A stretch of 64,000 bases of DNA from Halomonas eurihalina (GTDB lineage Bacteria; Pseudomonadota; Gammaproteobacteria; Pseudomonadales; Halomonadaceae), in the NCBI RefSeq assembly GCF_008274785.1, contig NZ_VTPU01000001.1, positions 62,001-126,000 on the forward strand, read 5' to 3'. Positions 1 to 9,082 of this stretch are shown here, piece by piece; positions within the stretch are counted from its first letter, which is position 1, and every line of letters starts with the position of its first letter. Under the pieces are notes generated by a model that did no database searches, was not told the origin of the DNA, and was given only the letters and a program-made list of their open reading frames with translations. Made by a program: the position numbers and the translations under genes.

Positions 1-625
1 TCAGTTGCCCGCGCAGGAAGGCCGAGAGAACCTCGTCGCACTCCCCGGCCAGGCGCACCACCGTCGGTTCCCAACGGCGTGGCAGCGAGCCGCGGACCTT
101 GGCCACCAGGTCATCCCAGTCCAGCAGCAGATAGAAGGTCACCACCGGAATCAGCGCCAGGTTGCCGATCATCGCAACCAGCGCCAGCCCCGACTTCGAC
201 ACCTGGGCCAGCAAGGTCGCGGCAAAGGTGCCGGTTTCCTTCCAGTTGTCGACCAGCGTCTCGCGCATCTGGTCGAAATCCGTGCTCAAGTCCATGCCGG
301 TCATCGACTGGATGCGCGGCACCACCGTGCTCTGCACCCAGCTCAGAATGGCGGGCAGCGACTCGATCAACTGGCCGATCTGTCTGCCCAGAATCGGGAT
401 GACGAGCAGCAGGCTCAGCACGATGACCAGTGTCAGCAGCAGGAACACCAGCGACACCGACAGCCGTCGCGAAAGTCCCTTGTCTTCCAGTCGATCCGCC
501 AGCGGATCGCCCAGATAGGCCAATACCATACTGACGAAAAACGGCATCAGCACCGGCTCTATGCTGATCAGAAACCACAATCCCAGTGCCGCCAGTACGG
601 CCGCGATCCAACCTTGTCTACGCAT
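1..625 (-). CDS. PerM/AI-2E family permease, 3' end outside window
   Basis: The reading frame is open from an ATG at 625 to the window edge (208 codons visible). It begins MRRQGWIAAVLAALGLWFLI and continues with long hydrophobic stretches (about residues 8-40, 57-78 and 145-165), a polar region of about 60 residues between the third and fourth stretches, and further hydrophobic sequence. This is the pattern of the AI-2E exporter/PerM family (DUF20), inner-membrane proteins of about 350 residues whose substrates are mostly unknown. A GCAGG-type ribosome site precedes the start. It is divergent from purM, a neighbour arrangement common in gammaproteobacteria. The C-terminal part is missing, so no substrate can be proposed. 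Confidence 0.82.
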   Translation of the reverse strand, partial: MRRQGWIAAVLAALGLWFLISIEPVLMPFFVSMVLAYLGDPLADRLEDKGLSRRLSVSLVFLLLTLVIVLSLLLVIPILGRQIGQLIESLPAILSWVQSTVVPRIQSMTGMDLSTDFDQMRETLVDNWKETGTFAATLLAQVSKSGLALVAMIGNLALIPVVTFYLLLDWDDLVAKVRGSLPRRWEPTVVRLAGECDEVLSAFLRGQL

Positions 626-782
626 CCTGCTCTCCCTGTGCGATGCCCGGTGTGGCGGTGCGTGCCACGCCTCGTGATGCTACAATCTCCGCCCAATCTT
701 GCCCACCGCGACGCCCTTGCCCCATTGTACGGCCAAGGCACCGGGACGCGTCTTCGACAGCAATGTTCATACAGGACAGGCC

Positions 783-1856
783 ATGACCGATTCCACCAAG
801 CGCCCGAGCGGCGCCTCGCTCAGCTACAAGGATGCCGGCGTCGATATCGATGCCGGCAACGCCCTGGTCGATCGCATCAAGGGCGTCGCCCGTCGCACGA
901 CTCGCCCCGAGGTCATGGGCAGTCTGGGGGGCTTCGGCGCCCTGTGCCAGCTTCCTAGCGGCTACCGTGAGCCGGTGCTGGTTTCCGGCACCGACGGCGT
1001 GGGTACCAAGCTTCGCCTGGCCATGGATCTCGGGCGCCACGACACCATCGGCATCGACCTGGTGGCCATGTGCGTCAATGATCTGGTGGTCGCCGGCGCC
1101 GAGCCCCTGCTGTTTCTCGACTACTATGCCACGGGCAAGCTGGATGTCGACATCGCCGCGGACGTGGTGACCGGCATCGGCCATGGCTGCGAACAGGCCG
1201 GCTGTGCCCTGGTCGGTGGTGAAACCGCCGAAATGCCCGGCATGTACGAAGGTAACGACTACGATCTGGCCGGCTTCTGCGTCGGCGTGGTCGAGAAAGA
1301 CGAGATTCTCGATGGTCAGCGGGCCGGCGAAGGCGATGTCCTGCTGGGCATGGCCTCGTCCGGGCCGCACTCCAACGGCTACTCGCTGATCCGCAAGATT
1401 CTCGAGATCAGCGAAGCGCCTCTGGACACCGCCATCGACGGCCGCCCCTTGGGTGATGCCCTGATGGCGCCGACCCGCATCTACGTCAAGCCGCTGCTGT
1501 CCCTGCTCAAGGAGACCGACATCCCGGTTCATGCGCTTTCGCACATTACCGGTGGCGGTCTGCTCGAGAACCTGCCAAGGGTCCTGCCCGAAGGTACCGC
1601 CGCCCGCATCGACGTGGCCAGCTGGAAACGCCCGGCGGTCTTCGACTGGCTACAGGCCCAGGGCAACGTCGACGAACACGAGATGCATCGCGTGCTCAAC
1701 TGCGGCATCGGCATGGTGCTGGTGGTACCGGCGGATCGGGCCGACCAGGCGCGAGCCCACCTCCAGGCCCAGGGCGAGACGGTATACCGCATCGGCGACA
1801 TCATCACACGTGGCGAGAATGATGACGCGGTCCGACTGGAGAATCTGAACGAATGA
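783..1856 (+). CDS. purM: Phosphoribosylformylglycinamidine cyclo-ligase (AIR synthetase)
   Basis: PurM converts formylglycinamidine ribotide to aminoimidazole ribotide with ATP in de novo purine synthesis. The 357-residue product has the family's N-terminal [12 protein letters not shown] segment, the [12 protein letters not shown] glycine-rich motif (about residues 70-81), the [14 protein letters not shown] motif and [12 protein letters not shown]. The ATG at 783 is preceded by an AGGACAGG ribosome site and gives the normal family length; an upstream in-frame extension to about 699 has no such support. The stop overlaps the purN start by four bases (ATGA), so the two are translationally coupled as a purMN operon. 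Nothing unusual is seen. Confidence 0.97.
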   Translation: MTDSTKRPSGASLSYKDAGVDIDAGNALVDRIKGVARRTTRPEVMGSLGGFGALCQLPSGYREPVLVSGTDGVGTKLRLAMDLGRHDTIGIDLVAMCVNDLVVAGAEPLLFLDYYATGKLDVDIAADVVTGIGHGCEQAGCALVGGETAEMPGMYEGNDYDLAGFCVGVVEKDEILDGQRAGEGDVLLGMASSGPHSNGYSLIRKILEISEAPLDTAIDGRPLGDALMAPTRIYVKPLLSLLKETDIPVHALSHITGGGLLENLPRVLPEGTAARIDVASWKRPAVFDWLQAQGNVDEHEMHRVLNCGIGMVLVVPADRADQARAHLQAQGETVYRIGDIITRGENDDAVRLENLNE

Positions 1857-2587
1857 GCGAGACCGACTACCCTAGCGACACCCTGCAGGACTTCACGCCC
1901 GAACCCGCCGCACCACGGCGGGTCGTGGTGCTGATTTCCGGCAACGGCAGCAACCTCCAGGCGCTGATCGAGGCCCAGGAACACGACCGTCTCGGCGGCG
2001 AGATCGCCGCGGTGGTGTCCAACCAGCCCGACGCTTACGGCCTCAAGCGCGCCCGCGATGCCGGCATCGATGCCGTGGCGCTGCCCCACCGTGAGTACGA
2101 GAGCCGCGAAGCCTTCGATGGCGCGCTGATCAAGGTCATCGAACGCCACGAGCCCGACCTCGTGATCCTGGCCGGTTTCATGCGCATCCTCACCCCACGC
2201 TTCGTCCAGCGCTTCCTGGGCCGGATGCTCAACATCCATCCCTCGCTGTTGCCGGCCTATCAGGGTCTGCACACCCATGCCCGGGCACTCGCCGACGGCG
2301 TGACCGAGCACGGCTGCAGCGTGCACTTCGTCACCGAAGAACTGGATGGCGGCCCGGTGGCACTCCAGGCCGTGGTCAAGGTCGACGGCACGGACTCCGA
2401 AGACAGCCTGAAGGACAGGGTGCAGGCCCGCGAACACCTGATCCTGCCCATTGCCGTGAACTGGTTTCTCGAAGGGCGTCTCAAGCTGACGGGCGACACC
2501 GTCACCATGGACGGCACCCCGCTGCCGGCCACCGGCATGCGTCTCTCCCACGACGACGCCGCTGAAGAGCTGGACGAGGACGCCTGA
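1853..2587 (+). CDS. purN: Phosphoribosylglycinamide formyltransferase (GAR transformylase)
   Basis: PurN transfers a formyl group from 10-formyltetrahydrofolate to glycinamide ribotide, the third step of purine synthesis. The 244-residue product contains [17 protein letters not shown], the [17 protein letters not shown] segment with the catalytic Asn-His just before it (NIHPS), and the [12 protein letters not shown] motif with the catalytic Asp. Its first 24 residues ([20 protein letters not shown]...) are an acidic leader not found in the roughly 212-residue E. coli enzyme; because the start overlaps purM exactly (ATGA) I keep the long form. A perfect hairpin follows the stop. Confidence 0.96.
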   Translation: MSETDYPSDTLQDFTPEPAAPRRVVVLISGNGSNLQALIEAQEHDRLGGEIAAVVSNQPDAYGLKRARDAGIDAVALPHREYESREAFDGALIKVIERHEPDLVILAGFMRILTPRFVQRFLGRMLNIHPSLLPAYQGLHTHARALADGVTEHGCSVHFVTEELDGGPVALQAVVKVDGTDSEDSLKDRVQAREHLILPIAVNWFLEGRLKLTGDTVTMDGTPLPATGMRLSHDDAAEELDEDA

Positions 2588-2598
2588 CTCCCCACCTC

Positions 2599-2624
2599 AG
2601 CCCCTGCCGATCACGGCAGGGGCT
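2599..2624. terminator. Hairpin between convergent purN and esterase gene
   Basis: A perfect 10-bp stem (AGCCCCTGCC with GGCAGGGGCT) encloses a six-base loop. It lies just after the purN stop and before the end of the convergent esterase gene, so it could serve both strands. Neither strand shows a strong T tract after the stem. Confidence 0.6.
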
Positions 2625-2647
2625 GGAGCCATCAGAACCATCATTGC

Positions 2648-4597
2648 CTAGAAAGCCAGACTGGCGCCCACCTCGAAATGCGCGGCGACTTCGTCCCATG
2701 TTTCGGCACCGGCTCCCAGGTGCAGCATGCCATTCTCACCGAGCTGCATGCGCCAACCGGCATCGACGCGCAGATAGTGATCGCTATCCCGCTCCATGTC
2801 ATCGGCACGCCATGCATTGCCCGGCAGGCTGGCCAGGCGCACCTCGGCGGCTTTCGGATCGTCCCCCAAATGCTCACCCAGGGCTGCCTCAGCATATAGG
2901 CCATATCCGTCCATCAATCCTCGATCGGCCATGAACCCTAGCTCGATGCGCCGGTCCTCCAAGTCCTGGGAGGACACGATCAAGGCATTGGCGGCCGATC
3001 CCGCCTCGCGATAACCATCGATGTCAGCCTCGACATGGCGATAAGCCATGAAAGGCGCGGTGTACCAGAGCGAGTCACTGTCCGTGAGGCGATAATCGAC
3101 TCTCACCTCCGCACCGAAACCATCACCATCCGGATCACCCGATAGCGTGCGCGAGGACTGCCCCAACCGCACATGACGGTCGAGATCCAGCGCGAAATCG
3201 CCATAACTGGCCACCGCCTGCACACCGACAGGCCCCAGGTGCTGCCGTGCGAACAAGCTGAAGACCTGGCCTTCAACATCGAGGTCGCTGCCATTATCGA
3301 GATCGAACTCGCCATAGCGTTGGCTGACTGCCACACCGCCATAACCATGACCGAACGGCAGCATCACCCCCACGCCGGCGCCCCGCTGGGTGCCGTCGAA
3401 GGACTCCCGACTATCGGAGCGCCTGCCGTGCTCACTGCCCTCGGTAGCAGAACCCGTGGCAAAGACCCGTACGCCCTCGACTTGGGCCCCTGGACGTAAC
3501 TCATTGCTCAGGCCGTGCTGGGTGGCGTCCAGCGCACCAACCGCCAGCCTCGGTGCCAGACCGAGCACCCCGGGCGCAGCCAGCATCGCATAGGCGTAAT
3601 CACCCAGGATATGTTGCCCCGCTGTCGTCGGGTGCACACCGTCATTGAACAGCAGCTTATCAGGGTCTTCCAGGGCACTGCCCTGCCCGTAAGGCGTGAT
3701 ATTGCAGGTACCGTCGAAGCACACCCGATGTAGCGCTACATCGTCGGCAAAGCCGAACTCGCCCGGCGACGCCAGAATCTCGGCCATCAGGCCATCGGTA
3801 TTCAAGCGAATGATGTCGACGCTGCCGTCCAGCGCGGCCAGGCGCTGCCCCAAGGCATCATTGAATATCTTGACCAGCGCCGAGGTCCCTGCCGCCTGGG
3901 CCGGGCCAGCCGCCTGACCAGCGGGTGTCTTCCCGACATCCGGTAGATTGGCGACCATGATGGTGCTCGCCCCCGCCTCTGCCAGGGCGTTCACCGCGTC
4001 GGCCAGGGTATGAGCAGCGCCAACGGCACCCTCAGGCCCCGTCACCAGGCCATTCAGGAAGTCATTGCCCCCGCCATTGACGTAATAGAGCGCCTCCGAG
4101 TCGGCCATGCCGCCAGAGGCAACCAGGTAGCCATCCTTGCTCCGGTCAAACGGTGTACCCGCCTGCACGACCGACCCTCCCTCCTGGGTGATCGAGGCCA
4201 ATATCTGGTCGGTGGTATATCCTCCCACCGCATAATTGGTTCCATCCGGCAGGCCGGCCTGATCCCGGACGATGGACGTCGAGGGCACCCCCGATAGGCC
4301 CAGCTCCTTTGCCAGCAACTGTGTCGCAACCTGCCCATAGGGCGTGGTGTCGTGGTCCGGGCCTAGCCGGTTGGTAAAGCGTAGCGTGTTCAGTCCGCCC
4401 AACTCGCTGTCCGGAAATTGCCCCGCATCGCTCAGGCTGTCGCCGAACACATAGATACTGGAGTAGGCCAGAACCGGAGCCGAGACCATGAGCCCGGCCA
4501 CCCCCATTCCGGCACAGAGGATGGTGGCCGTCAGGCGGCGAAGCGCGAAGTATTGAGTTATTTCAGCCGTGGTGGCAGAAGAAAGTCCCTTGATCAT
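2648..4597 (-). CDS. GDSL-type esterase autotransporter (EstA/EstP-like)
   Basis: A 649-residue secreted lipolytic autotransporter. After a long signal sequence (cleavage near residue 44, SAPVLA) the mature protein opens with IYVFGDSLSDAGQF, the GDSL block with the nucleophilic Ser. The GGGNDF block III and DGVHPTTAGQH block V, with catalytic Asp and His, follow within the first 340 residues. Residues about 370-649 are a beta-barrel domain of alternating polar/apolar strands ending in GASLAF, a typical C-terminal Phe for outer-membrane insertion. It therefore probably displays an esterase on the cell surface, as Pseudomonas EstA does. The ATG has an AAGGAC ribosome site. No partner genes are adjacent. 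Confidence 0.9.
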   Translation of the reverse strand: MIKGLSSATTAEITQYFALRRLTATILCAGMGVAGLMVSAPVLAYSSIYVFGDSLSDAGQFPDSELGGLNTLRFTNRLGPDHDTTPYGQVATQLLAKELGLSGVPSTSIVRDQAGLPDGTNYAVGGYTTDQILASITQEGGSVVQAGTPFDRSKDGYLVASGGMADSEALYYVNGGGNDFLNGLVTGPEGAVGAAHTLADAVNALAEAGASTIMVANLPDVGKTPAGQAAGPAQAAGTSALVKIFNDALGQRLAALDGSVDIIRLNTDGLMAEILASPGEFGFADDVALHRVCFDGTCNITPYGQGSALEDPDKLLFNDGVHPTTAGQHILGDYAYAMLAAPGVLGLAPRLAVGALDATQHGLSNELRPGAQVEGVRVFATGSATEGSEHGRRSDSRESFDGTQRGAGVGVMLPFGHGYGGVAVSQRYGEFDLDNGSDLDVEGQVFSLFARQHLGPVGVQAVASYGDFALDLDRHVRLGQSSRTLSGDPDGDGFGAEVRVDYRLTDSDSLWYTAPFMAYRHVEADIDGYREAGSAANALIVSSQDLEDRRIELGFMADRGLMDGYGLYAEAALGEHLGDDPKAAEVRLASLPGNAWRADDMERDSDHYLRVDAGWRMQLGENGMLHLGAGAETWDEVAAHFEVGASLAF

Positions 4598-4669
4598 TAT
4601 CGTGTCCTTATTGTCTTCTTGCCCTGTTATCCTGGAAATCGGTGCGATCCAGCGACACCGATACCTGAA

Positions 4670-4697
4670 AAGATAGGCAACAAAACGTACGATTCAA
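4670..4697 (-). promoter_or_regulatory. Possible sigma-70 promoter of the esterase gene
   Basis: On the minus strand a TTGAAT hexamer (4697-4692) is followed after 16 bases by TATCTT (4675-4670), four of six matches to each consensus. It lies in the AT-richer part of the 268-base gap and about 70 bases before the esterase ATG. This is a pattern match only. Confidence 0.35.
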
Positions 4698-4865
4698 TCA
4701 AGTGTTTGCAACATTTCTGACCAGGAACTCATTGCAACCTCCGGGGAAACCCAGATAACAGACACACGAATGAACGTTGGACGCCCTGTGGTCACGCAGA
4801 ATCCTGGTGGAAAAGTGCCGCCCGGAGAACGTCGCCCGGAGAACATCGCCGCCAAGGAGATAGGA

Positions 4866-5225
4866 GTGACGTACGACGAATACAATGACGTTTGCCGTTC
4901 CCTGCCGGCGACCACCTACGTCATGCAATGGGGCAGTTCCCATGTCTGGAAGGTTGGAGGCAAGGTATTCGCCATCGGCGGCTGGGAGAAGCTCGATACG
5001 CCGGCATTCACCTTCAAGGTGTCGGAGCTCGACTTCGAGGTGCTGCGCGATCAGCCAGGATTCAGACCCGCTCCCTACCTAGCCTCACGCGGCCTGAAAT
5101 GGATACAGCTATACGACGGCTGCCAATGCCCCAGCGACGAGTTGAGCCACTATCTCGGCAAATCGCATCATCTAGTGACGATGGGGTTGAGCAAGAAGCG
5201 CCGACGGGAGCTCGGCCTCGAATAA
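4866..5225 (+). CDS. MmcQ/YjbR family protein
   Basis: I choose the GTG at 4866, preceded by AAGGAG with seven bases of spacing; this gives 119 residues, the normal size of the family, whereas the ATG at 4770 has no ribosome site. The product carries the family pattern: DEYNDVCRSLPATTYVMQWG, VWKVGGKVFAIGGW, FKVSELDFEVLRDQPGF, PAPYLASRGLKWIQL and a C-terminal SHHLVTMGLSKKRR. YjbR proteins have a double-wing fold proposed to bind DNA, but their cellular role is not established. It stands alone between the esterase and dcd, which converges on it. The upstream leader has a 12-base direct repeat (4819-4830 and 4833-4844). Confidence 0.85.
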   Translation: MTYDEYNDVCRSLPATTYVMQWGSSHVWKVGGKVFAIGGWEKLDTPAFTFKVSELDFEVLRDQPGFRPAPYLASRGLKWIQLYDGCQCPSDELSHYLGKSHHLVTMGLSKKRRRELGLE

Positions 5226-5309
5226 CCGCATCGCGAGCCTGCCACGACAAAGGCCGAAGGGACTGACAAGCAACCTGGCAGCTCGCCCTCCGCTTCGGCA
5301 CAGGCTCGT

Positions 5310-5876
5310 TCAGGTCCGCGGCAGGGTCACCCCTCGCTGCCCCATGTACTTGCCCCCGCGATCCTTGTAGGAGGTAGCACAGACCTCGTCGGATTCCAGG
5401 AACAGCATCTGGGCCACGCCTTCGTTGGCGTAGATCTTGGCCGGCAGGTTGGTAGTGTTGGAGAACTCCAGGGTCACATGCCCTTCCCACTCCGGCTCGA
5501 GCGGCGTCACGTTGACGATGATGCCGCAACGCGCATAGGTGGACTTGCCGAGACAGATCGTCAGCACACTGCGGGGAATACGGAAGTATTCGACGGTCCG
5601 CGCCAGGGCAAAGGAGTTGGGGGGGATGACGCAAACATCGCCCTTGATGTCGACGAAGCTCTTCTCATCGAATCCCTTGGGGTCCACCACAGCCGAGTGG
5701 ATGTTGGTGAACACCTTGAATTCATCGGAACAGCGGACATCGTAACCATAGCTGGACGTCCCGTAGGAGATCACCCGACGGTCGTTCACATAACGTACCT
5801 GCTCGGCCTCGAAGGGCTCGATCATGCCCTCGCGCTCGGCCATGCGACGGATCCAGTTGTCGGATTTGATGCTCAT
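5310..5876 (-). CDS. dcd: dCTP deaminase
   Basis: Dcd deaminates dCTP to dUTP, feeding dTMP synthesis. The 188-residue product starts [20 protein letters not shown] and has the signature [11 protein letters not shown], the [17 protein letters not shown] segment, the [21 protein letters not shown] catalytic/nucleotide region with its Arg and Glu, and the C-terminal [16 protein letters not shown]. Length is close to E. coli Dcd (193). The ATG at 5876 is chosen because it starts the conserved family N-terminus; in-frame upstream codons run into apbC. It lies 79 bases after apbC in the same direction and may be co-transcribed. Confidence 0.97.
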   Translation of the reverse strand: MSIKSDNWIRRMAEREGMIEPFEAEQVRYVNDRRVISYGTSSYGYDVRCSDEFKVFTNIHSAVVDPKGFDEKSFVDIKGDVCVIPPNSFALARTVEYFRIPRSVLTICLGKSTYARCGIIVNVTPLEPEWEGHVTLEFSNTTNLPAKIYANEGVAQMLFLESDEVCATSYKDRGGKYMGQRGVTLPRT

Positions 5877-5955
5877 GAAGAGGTCGTCCTGATGGGTCGA
5901 AACAAGCCCGCCATGATAGCGGGCAAGACGCGTGCCGTCACGGCTCGCCGGCAGC

Positions 5956-6759
5956 TCATTCGCTGAACGAGATATCCGGCCCCTCGTCCACCGGCCCACC
6001 CAGCTGTTCGGCTACCTGGCGCGCCATGTCGCGGAAGGTGGCGGTCACTTCGCCATCGGGCTCGGCCACCACGGTCGGTTTACCGCCATCGGCCTGTTCG
6101 CGAATGGCCAGGGTCAGCGGCAGGCGACCGAGCAAGTGGGTGTCGTATTCCGCGGCGATGCGCTCGCCACCGCCCTCGCCGAAAATCGGCTCGCTGTGAC
6201 CGCAATTCGAGCAGACATGCAGGCTCATGTTCTCCACCACGCCGAAGGTGGGCACATTGACCTTGCGGAACATCTCGATGCCCTTGCGGGCGTCCAGCAG
6301 CGCGATGTCCTGGGGTGTGGTGACGATCACGGCCCCGTCCACCGGCACCTTCTGCGCCAGCGTCAACTGGATGTCCCCCGTGCCCGGCGGCATGTCGATG
6401 AACAACACGTCCAGATCATCCCACACCGTCTGGGTCAGCAACTGCTGGAAGGCGCCGGCCACCATCGGACCGCGCCATACCGTCGGTTCACGAACATCAA
6501 TCATGAACGCCATCGACATCGCCTGCAGGCCGTGGGCCTCGAGGGGCTTGAGGCGATTCTCGCCGGCCGATGCCGGTCTCGTGCCCTCGGCGACACCCAG
6601 CATGCGAGCCTGGCTGGGTCCATGAATATCGGCATCGAGAATACCGACGCGATACCCTTCGGCGGCCATGGCCAGGGCCAGGTTAGCGGTGACGGTGGAT
6701 TTGCCGACGCCTCCCTTGCCAGATGCCACGGCGACGATATGCTTGACCCCTTCGATCAC
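5956..6759 (-). CDS. apbC: Mrp/ApbC-type iron-sulfur cluster carrier ATPase
   Basis: A P-loop NTPase that binds and hands over Fe-S clusters. Visible features are the deviant Walker [10 protein letters not shown] (residues 14-22), DADIHGPSQ, the Walker B region [14 protein letters not shown] (121 onward), and the CSNC cluster-binding pair (Cys183 and Cys186). At 267 residues it is about 100 shorter than E. coli Mrp because the N-terminal FSCA/DUF59 domain is absent: the protein begins [17 protein letters not shown]. Many organisms have this short form, so it need not be damaged. It lies upstream of dcd on the same strand. Confidence 0.94.
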   Translation of the reverse strand: MIEGVKHIVAVASGKGGVGKSTVTANLALAMAAEGYRVGILDADIHGPSQARMLGVAEGTRPASAGENRLKPLEAHGLQAMSMAFMIDVREPTVWRGPMVAGAFQQLLTQTVWDDLDVLFIDMPPGTGDIQLTLAQKVPVDGAVIVTTPQDIALLDARKGIEMFRKVNVPTFGVVENMSLHVCSNCGHSEPIFGEGGGERIAAEYDTHLLGRLPLTLAIREQADGGKPTVVAEPDGEVTATFRDMARQVAEQLGGPVDEGPDISFSE

Positions 6760-6862
6760 GACTCGCTCCTTTTACGTTTGGGGCCGACCGGATGGTCGGA
6801 TGACGCCAGTATACCCGCCCCTTCACCGCGTGATGCAACGTCCGGGATGTCCATGAACGACA

Positions 6863-6886
6863 AAGGGCACGCCGCGGCGTGCCCTT
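6863..6886 (-). terminator. Terminator of the coiled-coil gene
   Basis: A perfect 11-bp stem (AAGGGCACGCC with GGCGTGCCCTT) and a two-base loop lie 36 bases past the stop of the coiled-coil gene. On the minus strand it runs into TGTCGTTC. It separates that gene from apbC. Confidence 0.7.
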
Positions 6887-6921
6887 CTTCGTCAATGACC
6901 TTCTCAGCGATATGACAGGCT

Positions 6922-7902
6922 TCAGGCTTCCTGAGCCTTCTCGTCCTGCTTTGCCTGCTTTTCCTGCTTTTCCTGCTTCGCGTCGGAAGACGAAGCGTCC
7001 TCGGCCGATTCGGAGGATGACGCTTTTTCCTCGCCATCCTGCGACTGGGCCTTGTCATCCTTGATCGACTCGGAGGACGACGAAGACTCGCCATCGGCCT
7101 CACCGGTGGAGGTCACCTTGGCATCCAAGTCCGCCAGGGCGTCGCGCCAACCAGCCAGATCGCTCTTCAGCTGCGCCAGTTGCTGGCTGCGGGCATCGAC
7201 CCTGGAGTCGAGTCCGGCCAGTTCCTTGCGGCCTTCCTGAAGCTTGGTCTCCAGCACTTCCAGCTTGCTGCTGGCCTCGTCACGCTGGGCCTCTAGCTGC
7301 TGATGTTCCTCGCGCAGCGGCTCCAGGGAAGACTTGAGCTCGTCGCGCTGCTTCTCGAGCTTGTCGGTCTCTTCCGCCAGCGTCTCGCGTTGCTGTTCGG
7401 CCTGCTTGCGGGCCTTCACGGCCTCGTCGCGGTCCGCCTCGGCCTCGTCACGAGCCTGGGAGACCTTCTCCGTCTGCTGGCGGACGTCTTCCAGGGAGGA
7501 CTGACGCTTCTCGAGCTTCTGTTCGGCCTCGGCCACCTGGGTCTGCAAGGGTTCGAGGGCCACATTGACTTCCTCGAGCTCGGCCTTGGCCTGCTCGACT
7601 TCAGTGGTGACGCTCTCCAGCTCCGCCTCGGCGGCCTGGCGCTGCTGCTCGAGCTCGTCGGCGCGCGCCCGAAGTGCCTCAACCTCGGATTGTGCCGCTT
7701 CGTGCTCGGCCACCCGGGCCTGGAGCGACTCGTTCTCGGTCTGCACCGTGTCCAGTCGGGTTTGCAGGGAACGGCGCGCCTCGTTGCTGGAACTGGCGCT
7801 GGATTGGGCGAACAGCGCCCAGATCACGGCCACCACGGCCACGATGGCCAGTACCCTGACTCGATTGTCCTGAAAGAGCTGTCGCATGGAAGTGTCTGAC
7901 AT
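6922..7902 (-). CDS. Membrane-anchored coiled-coil protein of unknown function
   Basis: Not recognised as a named family. The 326-residue product has one hydrophobic segment near the N-terminus (about residues 15-31, VRVLAIVAVVAVIWALF), then about 220 residues of almost continuous heptad-like coiled coil rich in Glu, Gln, Ala and Lys. It ends in a low-complexity tail of Ser/Glu/Asp/Lys with KQEKQEKQAKQ. This suggests an inner-membrane anchor with a long rod, probably periplasmic, as in structural or tethering proteins. The ATG at 7902 has a GGGGGAG ribosome site. It is followed by its own terminator and is divergent from the YihY gene. Database matches to Smc-like proteins would reflect coiled-coil composition rather than homology. 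Confidence 0.75.
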   Translation of the reverse strand: MSDTSMRQLFQDNRVRVLAIVAVVAVIWALFAQSSASSSNEARRSLQTRLDTVQTENESLQARVAEHEAAQSEVEALRARADELEQQRQAAEAELESVTTEVEQAKAELEEVNVALEPLQTQVAEAEQKLEKRQSSLEDVRQQTEKVSQARDEAEADRDEAVKARKQAEQQRETLAEETDKLEKQRDELKSSLEPLREEHQQLEAQRDEASSKLEVLETKLQEGRKELAGLDSRVDARSQQLAQLKSDLAGWRDALADLDAKVTSTGEADGESSSSSESIKDDKAQSQDGEEKASSSESAEDASSSDAKQEKQEKQAKQDEKAQEA

Positions 7903-8136
7903 CGGCTTTCTCCCCCGAGATGGGTCGATGTGTATGGCTTTGGCCCTGTCCTGGGCCATGCACGATGGATCGCTTCAGCATACACCCTGAGGCGTTGCCT
8001 GGCGTCCCCCTGCCGATACCCGGGCACAATCGTTCACATGCAAATCCCGAGCGAACGTTCAACACCCCGGCCCGGCGATTGACGCGAATCGCGTCTAACA
8101 GCGTATCATGCCGAAAGATTCTCGACCGGCTTGCCC

Positions 8137-9066
8137 ATGTCTGCTCCTCCGGCTCCAGCTTCCAGACCTCGCCTCCCGCTTCTCATCAGCCGGGTGGCAC
8201 ACTTCGCCTGGCGAGTCCTGGCCACCTTCCTGCGCAATCGCGGCATCCTGCTGGCCGGCGGCGTCGGTTATAATATCCTGCTGTCGATCGTGCCGTTGTT
8301 CGCCCTGCTGGTCGTCCTGCTGGCCGGCGTGGTGGACGAACAGCAGCTGATGGGCGTTCTGTCGATCCAGGTGCGGCATCTCACCCCCGCCTATGCCGAG
8401 GTGGTGCTCGATGCCGTGCGCTCGCTGCTCGATTCGCGTGACGCCATCGGCATCCTCGGCATCCCGGTGCTGCTGGTCTTCAGTTCCTTCGCCTTTCGCA
8501 TGCTCGAGGATGCCCTGGCCATCATCTTCCATGCCCCGGACACGCATGCCAACCGCTCGGTCTGGGTCTCGGTGCTGATGCCTTACGCCTTCATGCTGGT
8601 GCTCGGTGCCGGGCTGTTGAGCCTGACCCTCATGGTCAGCCTGGCCAACACCGTCAATGCGGTCTGGATGGCCCTGCTCGGCCGCGAACTGCCGCTTTCA
8701 GGCCTCTCCGGCTCGATGCTCAACCTGACCAGTTTCGTCGGTGTCTTCCTGCTGTTCAGCGCCATCTACAAGGTCATGCCGGTGGTGCGCATCGCCCTGC
8801 ACCGCGCCCTGGTCGGCGGCTTCGTCGCTGCCCTGCTCTGGGAGGGCGCGCGCCTGCTGCTGATCTTCTATTTCACCAACCTTTCTTTCGTCAACGCCGT
8901 CTACGGTTCCCTGGCAACGCTGATCGTGATCCTGCTGATCCTCGAGGTCGGAGCCATCATCCTGCTGCTCGGCGCCCAGGTCATCGCCGAGCTGGAACGC
9001 AACACCCGTCTCGGCCTGCCCTGGCACGTCGACTCCCGCCACCAGGCGGTCACCCACGTGGACTGA
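8137..9066 (+). CDS. YihY/BrkB family inner-membrane protein
   Basis: A 309-residue polytopic protein with about six hydrophobic segments. The family pattern is visible: LLAGGVGYNILLSIVPLFALL (residues about 36-56), a loop with the conserved DAIGILGIPVLLVFSSFAFRMLEDALAIIF region, then IYKVMP and GALLW-like LVGGFVAALLWEGAR and NAVYGSLATLIVILLILEVGA. It was once called ribonuclease BN by mistake; the true role of YihY proteins is unknown. The ATG at 8137 is used; a TTG six bases upstream is also in frame. Its end is 16 bases from the convergent phospholipase-D-like gene. Confidence 0.9.
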   Translation: MSAPPAPASRPRLPLLISRVAHFAWRVLATFLRNRGILLAGGVGYNILLSIVPLFALLVVLLAGVVDEQQLMGVLSIQVRHLTPAYAEVVLDAVRSLLDSRDAIGILGIPVLLVFSSFAFRMLEDALAIIFHAPDTHANRSVWVSVLMPYAFMLVLGAGLLSLTLMVSLANTVNAVWMALLGRELPLSGLSGSMLNLTSFVGVFLLFSAIYKVMPVVRIALHRALVGGFVAALLWEGARLLLIFYFTNLSFVNAVYGSLATLIVILLILEVGAIILLLGAQVIAELERNTRLGLPWHVDSRHQAVTHVD

Positions 9067-9082
9067 CCGCCGGCGCCGGCCT

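Noticed and set aside
4819..4844. Two copies of CGCCCGGAGAAC upstream of the YjbR-like gene
   Set aside because: Only a 12-base direct repeat with 14-base period; too short to call an element, and it lies in what is probably plain leader sequence.
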